NCBI GenBank assembly: GCA_002423285.1
Contig: DIVF01000031.1
Coordinates: forward strand, 1 to 38,637
DNA from: Micavibrio sp. UBA6139
GTDB taxonomy: Bacteria; Pseudomonadota; Alphaproteobacteria; Micavibrionales; Micavibrionaceae
Direction: 5' to 3'
Length of the DNA: 38,637 bases
A model generated the notes under the pieces. That model was not told the origin of the DNA and did not search any database. It saw only the letters and a program-made list of their open reading frames with translations. Shown here piece by piece: positions 7,849 to 17,200 of the stretch (within the stretch, counting starts at the first letter, position 1; each line of letters begins with the position of its first letter). The translations under genes were made by a program, and so were the position numbers.

Positions 7849-9000
7849 CTATTGCAACTGCGGCGTGATTACCAATTTACCCTGTTCTTTCAGTGGCTTG
7901 GTAATGCACATCGCGTTCAGATAGACCGCAAGATCCTCGCCCGTGGCTTTCGCCGCGTCTTGCATCTGTTTTTGCTGATCCTGGGTCAGGCCATCATACC
8001 ATTCTTGCGCCTCTGGTGTGATAGTGGCGGCTTGATGATGACCATGGTGGCCGTCATGATTTTGGTGATGCCCATCATGGCCACCTTCTGGCATGTCATG
8101 CCCCTCATGCCCGCCAATGGCACCAATGCCAAGGGCCACGGCAAACGCGATACTGGCCGCACCACCCAGACGCAGAGCCGACGTTTTCATGCCGCGCCAG
8201 CGATCAAGGCCGTATGTAACACCCGCCGCAATCAATGGGCTGCTCACCAGCATCATGCCGGTCATCGCTGCGCCGCTAATGGCTGTGCCCGTGGCCCCCG
8301 CCAGAACAGGAACCACAATGCAACCCACATGCGATACAAGCGCACCACCGGCACCACTGCCCGCGCACATCGCGCAGGTTTTGAAAACGTTGCGCAAACC
8401 TGTTGGAACGCGGTCATAAGCACGCAACAGAAACGGATTAACCTGTGATGGCGCTTCGCTGAAGATCGTTACAATGCTGCGCTCAAAACTGCGGCGCAGC
8501 GCATCGACCACACCGATCTCTTTCAGGAAATGTTCGGTCGCGGCACGGATCGGTTCAAATGCAGGCTTATGCGCCACGGCCTTCAGGGTCAAGGGGCGCG
8601 CGGCATAGCCGGGTGCGGTGTAATCTTCATAAAGATCAACGGCGGCTTCATCGAGGAACGTGCCATCCTTCACCGGATCTTTTGGCAAATTTAAACCGGC
8701 CAAGGTCATGCCTTGTGCCCTTAACGTCGCCGCCATGGCCAGACGCAAAATGGCGATATCAGTACCATCATTGGCGACAATCTTATCTGTCAAGCCGGAC
8801 CGTTCAAAGGCGGAGACCCCTGCACTGGATGCCATGACATAGGGGCTGTTCCCATCGCATTCAGACATTGACGGCATATATTGTTCGATACGGTATTTGG
8901 CCATGGCAACCAGTGCAACGCTGTAAAGCACGGGATCAAAATGACGGGTGGCCGGATTTGTGGCGATTTCGCGCGCCACACTTTGGTGAAACTTGCACAT
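7849..9000 (-). CDS. Membrane protein with His-rich metal-binding loop
   Basis: A 383-residue protein of no family I recognise. Residues 1 to about 200 are soluble-looking. A CAMC pair sits at 209-212, followed by hydrophobic stretches at about 219-262 and 276-296. Then comes a segment with ten histidines in 25 residues (298-322), made of HEGHD and GHHGHHQ units. A C-terminal tail (EWYDGLTQDQQKQMQDAAKAT) ends the protein. The His-rich part is typical of zinc, nickel or cobalt buffering or sensing loops. It follows the DUF2946-like gene by 40 bases and ends 4 bases before the Zur box, so it is transcribed towards the Zur operon. A metal-handling role is inferred; a transport function is not shown. 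Confidence 0.6.
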   Translation of the reverse strand: MCKFHQSVAREIATNPATRHFDPVLYSVALVAMAKYRIEQYMPSMSECDGNSPYVMASSAGVSAFERSGLTDKIVANDGTDIAILRLAMAATLRAQGMTLAGLNLPKDPVKDGTFLDEAAVDLYEDYTAPGYAARPLTLKAVAHKPAFEPIRAATEHFLKEIGVVDALRRSFERSIVTIFSEAPSQVNPFLLRAYDRVPTGLRNVFKTCAMCAGSGAGGALVSHVGCIVVPVLAGATGTAISGAAMTGMMLVSSPLIAAGVTYGLDRWRGMKTSALRLGGAASIAFAVALGIGAIGGHEGHDMPEGGHDGHHQNHDGHHGHHQAATITPEAQEWYDGLTQDQQKQMQDAAKATGEDLAVYLNAMCITKPLKEQGKLVITPQLQ

Positions 9001-9040
9001 GTGAAGATGAGCCTTCCAAAAGAGAAATGAAAAAAAGTTT

Positions 9041-9427
9041 TCAGATCAGGAAGGATTGCGGGGGAGCCTGTGCGGTATAGACATGACGGTGCGTGGCAAT
9101 TTCGGCGACATCAATCGCGGTGTAATGCGCAGCACTATAGAATGTCGTATTCAACGCGGGGCTTGGCAATGGCACCGGAATATCCTGCGCCAAAACGGGT
9201 GCATAAGCGCAAAGCGGTGCAACCGCACCGGAATCATGCGTATCACCACCCCCATCAACTTCAATCGTTTTGATGCCCATGCTGGTACAAATCACGATTG
9301 AGAATTTTTCACCCTCACTCCCGTGGCCCGGCATAAAGCCAGCCGGAATCAAACACGCAATAACAACCGCCAGCAGAACGAGACTGCTGAGGGCGCGGCG
9401 CATGAATGTTGAGGGTTGAGTCGTCAT
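9041..9427 (-). CDS. DUF2946-like small exported protein
   Basis: A 128-residue protein with an N-terminal hydrophobic segment (SLVLLAVVIACLIPAGFMPG), a VICTSMG strand and a PLCAYAPV motif. This order (LIPAGFMP, then IC, then C-[AP]-[FY]) is the layout of DUF2946 proteins, which are often found near metal or copper genes and whose function is unknown. It is probably membrane-anchored or periplasmic. The start could also be the Met at residue 9. It lies between slyX and the His-rich membrane protein on the same strand. Confidence 0.6.
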   Translation of the reverse strand: MTTQPSTFMRRALSSLVLLAVVIACLIPAGFMPGHGSEGEKFSIVICTSMGIKTIEVDGGGDTHDSGAVAPLCAYAPVLAQDIPVPLPSPALNTTFYSAAHYTAIDVAEIATHRHVYTAQAPPQSFLI

Positions 9428-9464
9428 GGGGGTGTTTTACGCCCTTTTCCGGAATTTGTAAAAT

Positions 9465-9698
9465 TTAGTAATGCGGCGGTTTTTCGAGGGCAGCCATTTC
9501 GGACACCGACAAATGATCGGTATCTTCCCCCGCCGAAGCCCCGGATTCCTGCGCCTGAAGCTTGGCCAGGGCGCGGTCCAGTTCCCGCCGCAGCCGGTCG
9601 ATTTCCGTCCATTGCTTGGAAATCATCTCACTTAAATCCTGAATCTGGTGGTCCTGATGGGCAAGGGTGATTTCGATTTGTTCGATTTTGCCGTCCAT
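9465..9698 (-). CDS. slyX: SlyX family protein
   Basis: A 77-residue coiled-coil protein. It has a long heptad region (IEQIEITLAHQDHQIQDLSE onward) and the characteristic SlyX ending EKPPHY. The function of SlyX is unknown. Its ATG shares one base with the stop of the carbonic anhydrase gene (TGATG), so translation is coupled. Confidence 0.88.
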   Translation of the reverse strand: MDGKIEQIEITLAHQDHQIQDLSEMISKQWTEIDRLRRELDRALAKLQAQESGASAGEDTDHLSVSEMAALEKPPHY

Positions 9699-10357
9699 CA
9701 GCCATTCGCCCCTTGTGCCGCCGCGCCCGTTTTCAGGCGGAAAAGCTCTTCTGTCTGGGACGAACGGGTGATGCGCACCGCCAGATCATGCAGCAAGCCA
9801 TCATTCAGGCCAAAAATAAAACCATGGACCGATACATCCTGTTTTCTGGCCCAGGCATCTTGAATGATTGTCGTGTGGCAGATGTTTTCAACCTGCGCCA
9901 GAACATTCAATTCGCACAAGCGGTCAGCGCGCGCTGTTTCATGGGCAATCGCTTCCAGTTCATCCTTGTGACGCATATAGATGTCCTTGATATGACGCAG
10001 CCAGTTATCAATCAGGCCCATCTTGGTCTGGCCACACGCGGCGCGCACACCACCACAGCCATAATGACCACAGATGATAATGTGTTCGACCTTTAAAACT
10101 TCAACGGCGTATTGCAACACCGACAGACAGTTCATATCGGTGTGAACGACAAGGTTGGCGACGTTCCGGTGAACAAAAACCTCGCCCGGCGCCAGGCCCA
10201 AAATTTCATTGGCGGGGACGCGGCTGTCAGAACACCCGATCCATAGATATTTGGGGCTTTGCAAGGCGGCCAAACGTTTAAAAAAATCGGGGTCGGACTC
10301 CAACTGGTCACGCGACCAAGCCCGGTTGTTTTCAAACAAACGCTGAATATCTGACAT
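9698..10357 (-). CDS. can: Beta-class carbonic anhydrase
   Basis: A 219-residue enzyme that interconverts CO2 and bicarbonate. The zinc ligands are Cys42 in CSDSRVPA, with the Asp44-Arg46 dyad, and His98 and Cys101 in HYGCGGVRAA. HRNVANLV is also conserved. The length is typical of bacterial Can/CynT enzymes; no cynS or cynX is nearby, so Can is preferred. It starts a minus-strand group with slyX. Confidence 0.93.
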   Translation of the reverse strand: MSDIQRLFENNRAWSRDQLESDPDFFKRLAALQSPKYLWIGCSDSRVPANEILGLAPGEVFVHRNVANLVVHTDMNCLSVLQYAVEVLKVEHIIICGHYGCGGVRAACGQTKMGLIDNWLRHIKDIYMRHKDELEAIAHETARADRLCELNVLAQVENICHTTIIQDAWARKQDVSVHGFIFGLNDGLLHDLAVRITRSSQTEELFRLKTGAAAQGANG

Positions 10358-10405
10358 CTTGTCGCTCCTTGTCTTTAGGCTTTTACCCTTTGATCTGAAA
10401 GATAT

Positions 10406-10462
10406 AACACGTTGAGAAGAAATCGATAAAATTTTATCTATCTCAATAAAAACAACACGTTA
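10406..10462. promoter_or_regulatory. Palindromic intergenic control region
   Basis: An AT-rich region between the carbonic anhydrase and the small acidic gene. It centres on a perfect 14-bp palindrome (GATAAAATTTTATC, 10425-10438). This is flanked by an outer inverted pair TTGAGA (10412-10417) and TCTCAA (10441-10446), and then by direct repeats of AACACGTT at about 10406 and 10454. It looks like an operator between divergent promoters. The binding protein is unknown. Confidence 0.4.
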
Positions 10463-10535
10463 ATCAAAAATCAAAGAATTAATATTACGATTGGCATCAT
10501 TAGGGGATAAGAGCAATTAACGGGACGGAGACATT

Positions 10536-10901
10536 ATGGCGGCACCAGAAGCCCAAGACCTTTCAGAAATGAGTGCGGAAGATTTGGTTGAGCATTTGAA
10601 CAATGCGGCCCCACCCGGCACCCCCATGACAGCAGAAGGCGAAGACGCCATCCGTGCCTTGGAAGAACAACAATTGATGGATGAGATTAACAGCCTGCCC
10701 GCACCGGGAACGGAATGGACACCGGAAGCCGACACCATCAAACAAAAAATGGATGATCGTCTGGATGTATCATCACCCAAAAACCTGATTAAGGATATGT
10801 ATAACCAAAGTGCGCGTGGCGACGCACCGCCCCCAGCCGCACCAGAAATCAGACAGGATTTCAGACCGGCCGCGCCGCCACCGGCCCCCGCTGTACCGTA
10901 A
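10536..10901 (+). CDS. Small acidic Pro/Ala-rich hypothetical protein
   Basis: A 121-residue protein of unknown function. The first 85 residues are acidic and probably helical (SAEDLVEHLNNA, EDAIRALEEQQLMDEI), and the tail is a low-complexity Pro-Ala stretch. There is no signal peptide or membrane segment. It has a GGAG ribosome site and is followed directly by a clear terminator, so it is monocistronic. Confidence 0.72.
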   Translation: MAAPEAQDLSEMSAEDLVEHLNNAAPPGTPMTAEGEDAIRALEEQQLMDEINSLPAPGTEWTPEADTIKQKMDDRLDVSSPKNLIKDMYNQSARGDAPPPAAPEIRQDFRPAAPPPAPAVP

Positions 10902-10910
10902 TGAATTTAA

Positions 10911-10935
10911 AAACCCGCCCAAAGGCGGGTTTTTT
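10911..10935 (+). terminator. Rho-independent terminator
   Basis: A stem of AAACCCGCC and GGCGGGTTT with a short CAAA loop, followed by a T run. It sits 9 bases after the small acidic gene. Its A-rich 5' side means it can also serve the pirin gene arriving from the other strand. Confidence 0.9.
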
Positions 10936-10949
10936 GTGAACATGGGGCA

Positions 10950-11849
10950 TCAAGAGCGCCGATCCTGCGGCAACGGCACAAATTCCACCTCATCGCCTGG
11001 AATGCGTCCAAAACGACCCGCGACCCAATCTGCCTTGGCCTGTTCAATACGCTCTTGCGAGGTGGAAACAAAATTCCACCAGATAAAACGTTTTTCAGGC
11101 AAAGGCTCCCCGCCCAGCAAAAGCAGATGCGCTTGCGTTTCGGCTTCAATCTGAATTTTTCCTTCTGGCAGAAAGACAGGTAAAGTATGCGGTTCGACCG
11201 GGTCATGATTGATGCGGACGCGCCCTTGAATAATATAAGCACCGCGTTCACTGTATTCCGATGGCACGTCCAGTGTTGCGCCGGGTTGCATATGCACATC
11301 GACGTAGAAAAGCGGACTATGAATTTGTGTTGGCGATGTCATGCCATAGGCGGTTCCGGCAATCACGCGCAATGTCACGCCGCGCAAATCAAGATGCGGA
11401 ATGGTTTGTGCACTATGGTGAAAAAATTCCGGGCGTTGTTCTTCAAATTCCTTTGGCAGCGCCACCCAGCTTTGCAAGCCGTGGACCGCGTGCAGATGAC
11501 CACGTTCATCCGCCCCGGTGCGTTCCGAATGAGAAATGCCAGACCCCGATGCCATCCAGTTAACCGCCCCCGGCGTGATCGGCAGGTCTGTGCCCAACGT
11601 ATCCTTATGAATGATTTCGCCTGCAAACAAATAGGTTACCGTGGCCAAGCCAATATGCGGGTGCGGACGAACATCAACCCCCTCACCTGCGCCAAATTCC
11701 GCCGGCCCCATATGATCCAGAAAAATAAACGGCCCCAACATGCGCCGCTTTACAAAAGGCAACAGGCGGCGGACAGTCAAGCCACCGATATCAGCCTCAC
11801 GTGGTGGGATGGTCAGTTCGATCAAGGATTGTGGTGATAATGATGGCAT
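10950..11849 (-). CDS. Pirin family protein
   Basis: A 299-residue bicupin of the pirin family. The N-terminal cupin shows the iron-site pattern RPHPHIGLATVTYLF and the later H-x-E region SGSGISHSERTG; the C-terminal cupin follows. Family members include quercetin dioxygenases and regulators, so the substrate cannot be stated. The reading frame extends 118 codons further upstream, but that part runs across the divergent osmC gene and looks non-coding. The ATG at 11849 precedes the conserved start and has an AAGGGG 12 bases upstream. Confidence 0.85.
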   Translation of the reverse strand: MPSLSPQSLIELTIPPREADIGGLTVRRLLPFVKRRMLGPFIFLDHMGPAEFGAGEGVDVRPHPHIGLATVTYLFAGEIIHKDTLGTDLPITPGAVNWMASGSGISHSERTGADERGHLHAVHGLQSWVALPKEFEEQRPEFFHHSAQTIPHLDLRGVTLRVIAGTAYGMTSPTQIHSPLFYVDVHMQPGATLDVPSEYSERGAYIIQGRVRINHDPVEPHTLPVFLPEGKIQIEAETQAHLLLLGGEPLPEKRFIWWNFVSTSQERIEQAKADWVAGRFGRIPGDEVEFVPLPQDRRS

Positions 11850-11906
11850 GGATTGTTTATCCCCTTTGGCTGTGCCTATGATAACCCTGAATTGAAGGAG
11901 AGCACT

Positions 11907-12308
11907 ATGGCCGAACCACAAAAACGCACAGCCCACATTACCGAAACTGGAGAAAGCCTGTTTGCCGTTAATATCAATGTGTCGGGCTTCACCATCAAGG
12001 GTGATGAGCCCTTGGAAAGCGGCGGGAAAAATCTGGGCCCGGCCCCGTATGATGTTTTGCTGGCGGCCTTGTCCGAATGCACGGTGATGACCGTGCGGTG
12101 GTATGCCGCGCAACAAAAATGGCCACTGGAAAAGGTCGAAGCCGTTTTGACCCACCATAAGGTAGGCCGCACCGACCATTTCACCAAAACCATCACCCTG
12201 CACGGCCCCGACCTGACCGCCGAGCAGCGTGAGAAGTTAATTGATGTCTCCAAAAAATGCCCGGTGCAGCGCACTCTGGAAGGCACCCCCGTCATTACAA
12301 CAATCTAA
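11907..12308 (+). CDS. OsmC family protein
   Basis: A 133-residue OsmC/Ohr-superfamily protein. It has the two redox cysteines of the family, Cys58 in LLAALSECTVMT and Cys118 in SKKCPVQRTL. These proteins reduce organic hydroperoxides in a thiol-dependent way. This is the YhfA/small OsmC type rather than Ohr proper. The ATG at 11907 follows a good AAGGAG. It is divergent from the pirin gene, 57 bases apart. Confidence 0.85.
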   Translation: MAEPQKRTAHITETGESLFAVNINVSGFTIKGDEPLESGGKNLGPAPYDVLLAALSECTVMTVRWYAAQQKWPLEKVEAVLTHHKVGRTDHFTKTITLHGPDLTAEQREKLIDVSKKCPVQRTLEGTPVITTI

Positions 12309-12415
12309 CCTATTGTTTTTAATGGAATAATCGTCAAAAATCCGACTTTTGCGTGCAACACAGCACAAAATGAAAAAAAAGCAGAAATTTTCGTGGCGTT
12401 ATATACACTTACGCC

Positions 12416-14152
12416 ATGTTCACTCGTATGCGGCGCACATCACACCATGGCATTGCGACTCTGGCCCTCTTGATCGGGGTTGCAGGGGCGTCGGGTTATG
12501 CGGTGGCGCAAAACCTGCCCGCGACCGCCGATCCATCGCGTGTGGGGCGTGATACGATTTCACCCTCACAGCAAATGCGAAGCTTAGGCGAACCATCGCG
12601 CCCGGCGCTTGCCCGGCCCATCACCCCCGCCGGGGCGGCGGATGAAAGATTCGTTTTATCGGCCATCGAAATTTCCGGCATGACCGCCTATTCAGACGCG
12701 GAAGTACAAAAAATTTACGCCCGTTATCTAGGACAGGAAATTTCAGTCGCAACGCTGTTCGATATTATGACGGATTTGCACAATAAATATTTGCAAGACG
12801 GCTATACGCTCAGCCGCGTTTTCCTGCCTGCACAAGACATCAAGGACGGCATCGCCAAAATTGACGTGGTTGAGGGATATATCAACGCCGTGGAGCTGGA
12901 CCCATCCATGCCGAGCAGTCTCGTCACAGACGATGCCGTCCGGCGTATTTTGGCCATGCGCCCGCTCAACACGATTGAGCTGGAGCGTTTATTATTGATT
13001 ATGAACGCCCTGCCCCGCATGGGTGTGGGGGCTATTCTGGCCAGCCTCGATGAAAAAAGCCCGGATGCAAAAACCCCCGGTGCGCTGCGCCTGATTTTGC
13101 GCAACGAACCCACGGACGAGGAAATTTCTGGTATTGGCATCGATAATCACGGGTCTGTTTTCACAGGCCCCTATCAGATTTCAGGGTTTGGCCGCGTCTT
13201 TGATGTGGGCGTTGCCCATAGCACGCTGGAAATCTCATCCACGCTCAGCACATCCCTGCCAGAGCAGCAATTTGTGTCGCTGGATTACAGCATGCCGATC
13301 CTTGGTGCATCAGGGACCATGTTGTCCTTCACAACATCAATTGCGAAAACAGAACCGGGATCAAATCTCGACCGGCTGGACATCAAGGGGATGTCAAAAT
13401 TTATCGCCGCCGATATTTCCTATCCGGTCATTCGCCAGCGCGCGATGATGTTGAAGGCGAATGCCACCTTTGATATCCGCAATTCAAAAACAGATATTCT
13501 GGATGATCTTTTATATGATGACCGTTTACGAGTCTTACGCGCCGGGTTTAATTTCAGCGCGTCAGATCCCTTCTACGGCGTCACGCTGGTGGATTTCCAT
13601 TATGCGCGGGGCTTAGATATTTTAGGGGCGCGTGAAACCGGGTCCTTTAAATTGTCGCGTCAGGACGGTGCATCTGATTTCAACAAAATGACCGGGGTCA
13701 TTGGGCGGTTGCAAAGCCTGCCCCGTGGTTTTGAGCTTTATGGCCTCTTAACCGGCCAATATGCCTTTGAACCGCTGCTCTCGGCGGAAGAATTTGGTTT
13801 TGGCGGCGGGGTGATGGGGCGCGGCTATAACCCATCTGAAATCGCCGGGGATCGCGGCATCGCCGGAACGCTTGAACTGCGCTACAATGCGGAGCCTCTA
13901 CCAACCCCCTTTACCATTCAGGCCCAACCTTACGTCTTTTATGACGCCGGTAAGGTTTGGAACATTGATAATAATGACACCACCCATATGTCTGCGGCAT
14001 CCAGCGGTGCAGGCTCAAGATTCACTATGGAAAAAGGCTGGAATATGGACCTGAATTTGGCCTTTCCTTTGACCAGACCCGCCCAGAACACGCCCAAATA
14101 TTCCCATAAATATGGGCCACGCATCATGTTCGAATTACGCAAAGCATTTTAA
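12416..14152 (+). CDS. Two-partner secretion transporter (FhaC/ShlB-like)
   Basis: A 578-residue outer-membrane TpsB protein that should export the large exoprotein encoded next. A signal peptide ends near AVAQ (about residue 31). A POTRA-type domain follows (FVLSAIEISGMTAYSDAEV to about residue 160). The rest is a 16-strand-type barrel with the family motif GGGVMGRGYNPSEIAGDRGI near residue 462. The C-terminus ends in Phe, as needed for BAM recognition. No clear Shine-Dalgarno precedes the ATG at 12416; an ATG at 12428 is also possible. The exoprotein starts 124 bases downstream, so the two form a classic TPS pair. Confidence 0.9.
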   Translation: MFTRMRRTSHHGIATLALLIGVAGASGYAVAQNLPATADPSRVGRDTISPSQQMRSLGEPSRPALARPITPAGAADERFVLSAIEISGMTAYSDAEVQKIYARYLGQEISVATLFDIMTDLHNKYLQDGYTLSRVFLPAQDIKDGIAKIDVVEGYINAVELDPSMPSSLVTDDAVRRILAMRPLNTIELERLLLIMNALPRMGVGAILASLDEKSPDAKTPGALRLILRNEPTDEEISGIGIDNHGSVFTGPYQISGFGRVFDVGVAHSTLEISSTLSTSLPEQQFVSLDYSMPILGASGTMLSFTTSIAKTEPGSNLDRLDIKGMSKFIAADISYPVIRQRAMMLKANATFDIRNSKTDILDDLLYDDRLRVLRAGFNFSASDPFYGVTLVDFHYARGLDILGARETGSFKLSRQDGASDFNKMTGVIGRLQSLPRGFELYGLLTGQYAFEPLLSAEEFGFGGGVMGRGYNPSEIAGDRGIAGTLELRYNAEPLPTPFTIQAQPYVFYDAGKVWNIDNNDTTHMSAASSGAGSRFTMEKGWNMDLNLAFPLTRPAQNTPKYSHKYGPRIMFELRKAF

Positions 14153-14276
14153 TAAAATTGTAAGCATTTTTCAGGTATCCTATCCCATAGATACGCGCGT
14201 ACCCGCCTTAAGATACAGCCATTCGGCACCTTTCTTAACCTACTGTAATGTCAAACTAAATTATAATTGAGGGACC

Positions 14277-17200
14277 ATGGGGTTCATACGTCCTGCAACG
14301 CGCCACAAATATCTGCTGCATACCAGCGCAACTTTTGCGGTGATGATCCTTGCCCATTCTCAGATTGCGCTGGCAGCCCCTGAAGGCGGCATTGTCACCA
14401 GCGGCTCCGCCACCATTCAAAGCATCGGCACGACCACCACCATCCAGCAAACCTCTGACCGCGCCATTATTGGCTGGGACAGCTTTGATCTGGACAACAC
14501 GGACCACGTGCAGTTCCAGCAGCCGTCATCATCATCCATCACCGTCAACCGTATTCGTGACACAAAAGCATCGCAGATCAACGGCAAGATTACCGCCAAT
14601 GGCAATATCATTCTGTTGAACCCGAACGGGATTGTCTTTGGTGCAAATTCTGTGGTCGATGTTGGCGGCATTGTTGCGACCAGCAGCGATATTGAAAACG
14701 ATGCCGACTTCATGGCCGGTGGCGCAGTGAAATTCACCAAACCCGGCAAGGATGATGCCCGCATCATCAATCATGGCACCATGACGGTGCGCGACGCGGG
14801 TCTGGCCGGGCTGGTTGCTCCGCACATTGAAAACCACGGTGTTATTCAAGCCAAGATGGGCCGGGTGCAATTGGCATCAGGTGATATGGCGACAATTGAT
14901 TTCGCCGGGGACGGCCTGATTAAACTGGAAGTATCCGATGCGGTTGCGGCACAGTCTATTCGTAACACCGGCACCCTTGATGCCGAGGGCGGCAGCGTTT
15001 TGATTACGGCGGCACAGGCGCGCGGCATGGTGGATGCCCTGATCACCAATACAGGCACGATCAAAGCGAATACGCTTGCGCATAAAACGGGCAGTGTTGA
15101 GATTCAAGCTGCTCAAGGAAAGATCATCAACACCGGAACCATTGCTGCTGCAGGTCTACGCGATAATGAGATGGGCGGTACCATTACAGTGCTGGCTGAT
15201 CAAATTATTCTGGATGGTGCGGCGCTCATCGACGCTTCTGGCGATCTGGGTGGCGGGTCGATCCGGGTCGGTGGTGATTATCAAGGCGGCGGGACATTGC
15301 CGACCTCAGATTACCTCTTCGTTGGCAATGATGTCATTTTGAACAGCCGCAGCCGTAAACCCGCACAGGCTGGCACGATTATTCTTTGGTCTGATGACAC
15401 AACACGTTTTTATGGCCATGCCGATGCCAGTGGCAATGATGGCCTGATCGAAGTTTCCGGCAAGCAAGCCCTTGATTTCGCCGGCACGGTTGATTTGCGC
15501 TCCACCAGCGGGGCAAATGGTACATTGCTGCTCGACCCGACCAATATCACCATTTCATCTGGCGCCAACAGCAATGTGACAGGTGCCACACCCTACGAAC
15601 CCTCCGCCGATAGCGTCACATCCGTTTTAAATATCGCCACACTGCAAACAGCCCTGAACAACGGCAATGTGATTGTGCAAACACGCGCCACGGGCGCACA
15701 GGCCGGGAATATCACGGTTGATTCCGCTATCACATGGGCCAATGGCAATAAACTGACACTGGATGCCCATAACCAGATCATTATCAATCAAGCAATTTCC
15801 GGCCATGACCTGCACATGATTGCGGGTGGTGATATTGTCATCGGCAACACGCTGAGCGGGGCCGGCACACTGACCATTGAACAGCGCAGTGATGCAATCA
15901 CCATGGGGCTCGGCGGTGGTGTGGGTACGCTGAACTTAAGCGTAGCTGAAATCGCCAATATCCAAAATGGCTGGGCCGATATTATTCTGGGCCGTCAAAC
16001 GGCCACAGCAAATATGACGGTCAATGCCCTGACATGGAATGACAACCTGACTCTGCGCTCCGGGACCGGGGTTATTTCAATCGCGGGCGTTCAGACAACC
16101 GCAGCAGGGAATAACTTATCCATCATCACCGATGGTGATCTGGCGGTGACCAATACGATGAACGGCAACAGCACTGGCACCTTACGCATTCAACAGGCCA
16201 GCGCCGGAACAACGATTGGCCTGGGCGGTGGCGCCGGAATCTTGAACCTATCCGTGACAGAAATCGGCTACATAGATGGCAACTGGTCCAACATTATTAT
16301 TGGCCGTACCGATGGAACCGGAGCCGTGACAATGTCAACGGCAATCTGGGCTGACCCGCTGACGATTCAATCCGGCAGCGGATTAATCAATGTTAGTGGC
16401 GTACAAACGATGGGAGCAAATGCCCTAACCTTCAAAACAGATGGCGACATTACATTGGCCGCCGTTGCCAATATTTTGAGTGGCTCAACCACCCTGACTT
16501 TTGAGCAGGTCAGTGCCAGCACAGGTATTGGCCTTGGCGATGCCATGACCGGGGCGCTCAACCTGACCACGACCGAAATCAGCCGTCTTCGTGATGGCTG
16601 GGCCAACATCATTTTTGGCCGCACAGACGCGACCGCCGATATCAACATTGGCACGGGCACATGGAAAGATCATCTGACCCTGCTGACCGGCTCAGGAAAC
16701 ATTAATGCCAGTGGCCTGACCACCAGCGCAAACAACCTGACAGCCAAAACAACCAGCGGCGACATTACCTTTGCGACAATCCTCACCAAAACAGGCGGCA
16801 CGTCCGCACTGGAAACCGACACAGGACTGATTACACTGGCTGGCGGCGCGGCTCTGGGCACGGGCAGTTTAAGAATGGTCACAGATTCTGATATTGTCCT
16901 TGGCGGTGATATCAGTGGCACAGGCACACTGACTATTTCCCAAGCCAGCGCCAATACATCGATGGGAATCGGCACGGGTCAAGCTGGGACCGTTCATTTG
17001 AACGACACAGAGGTCACCCGCATTTTGACCGGATGGAGCAGCCGTACCTTTGGTCGCGCCGATGGCAGTGCCGATATGAATATTGGCACCAGCCTGTGGG
17101 GCGATCATCTGACCTTGCTCTCTGGTGCAGGTGATGTTCATATTAACGGGGTTCTTAGCACCTTAACCAAGAACCTGACCATTACGACCACAGATGGCAA

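Noticed and set aside
10401..10412. TATAACA upstream of carbonic anhydrase resembling half a Zur box
   Set aside because: The left arm is absent (no TGTTATA partner at the right distance), so it is only a chance half-site.
11850..12203. N-terminal extension of the pirin reading frame
   Set aside because: It runs antisense through the whole of osmC, which has clear codons and a ribosome site; the conserved pirin start is at 11849.
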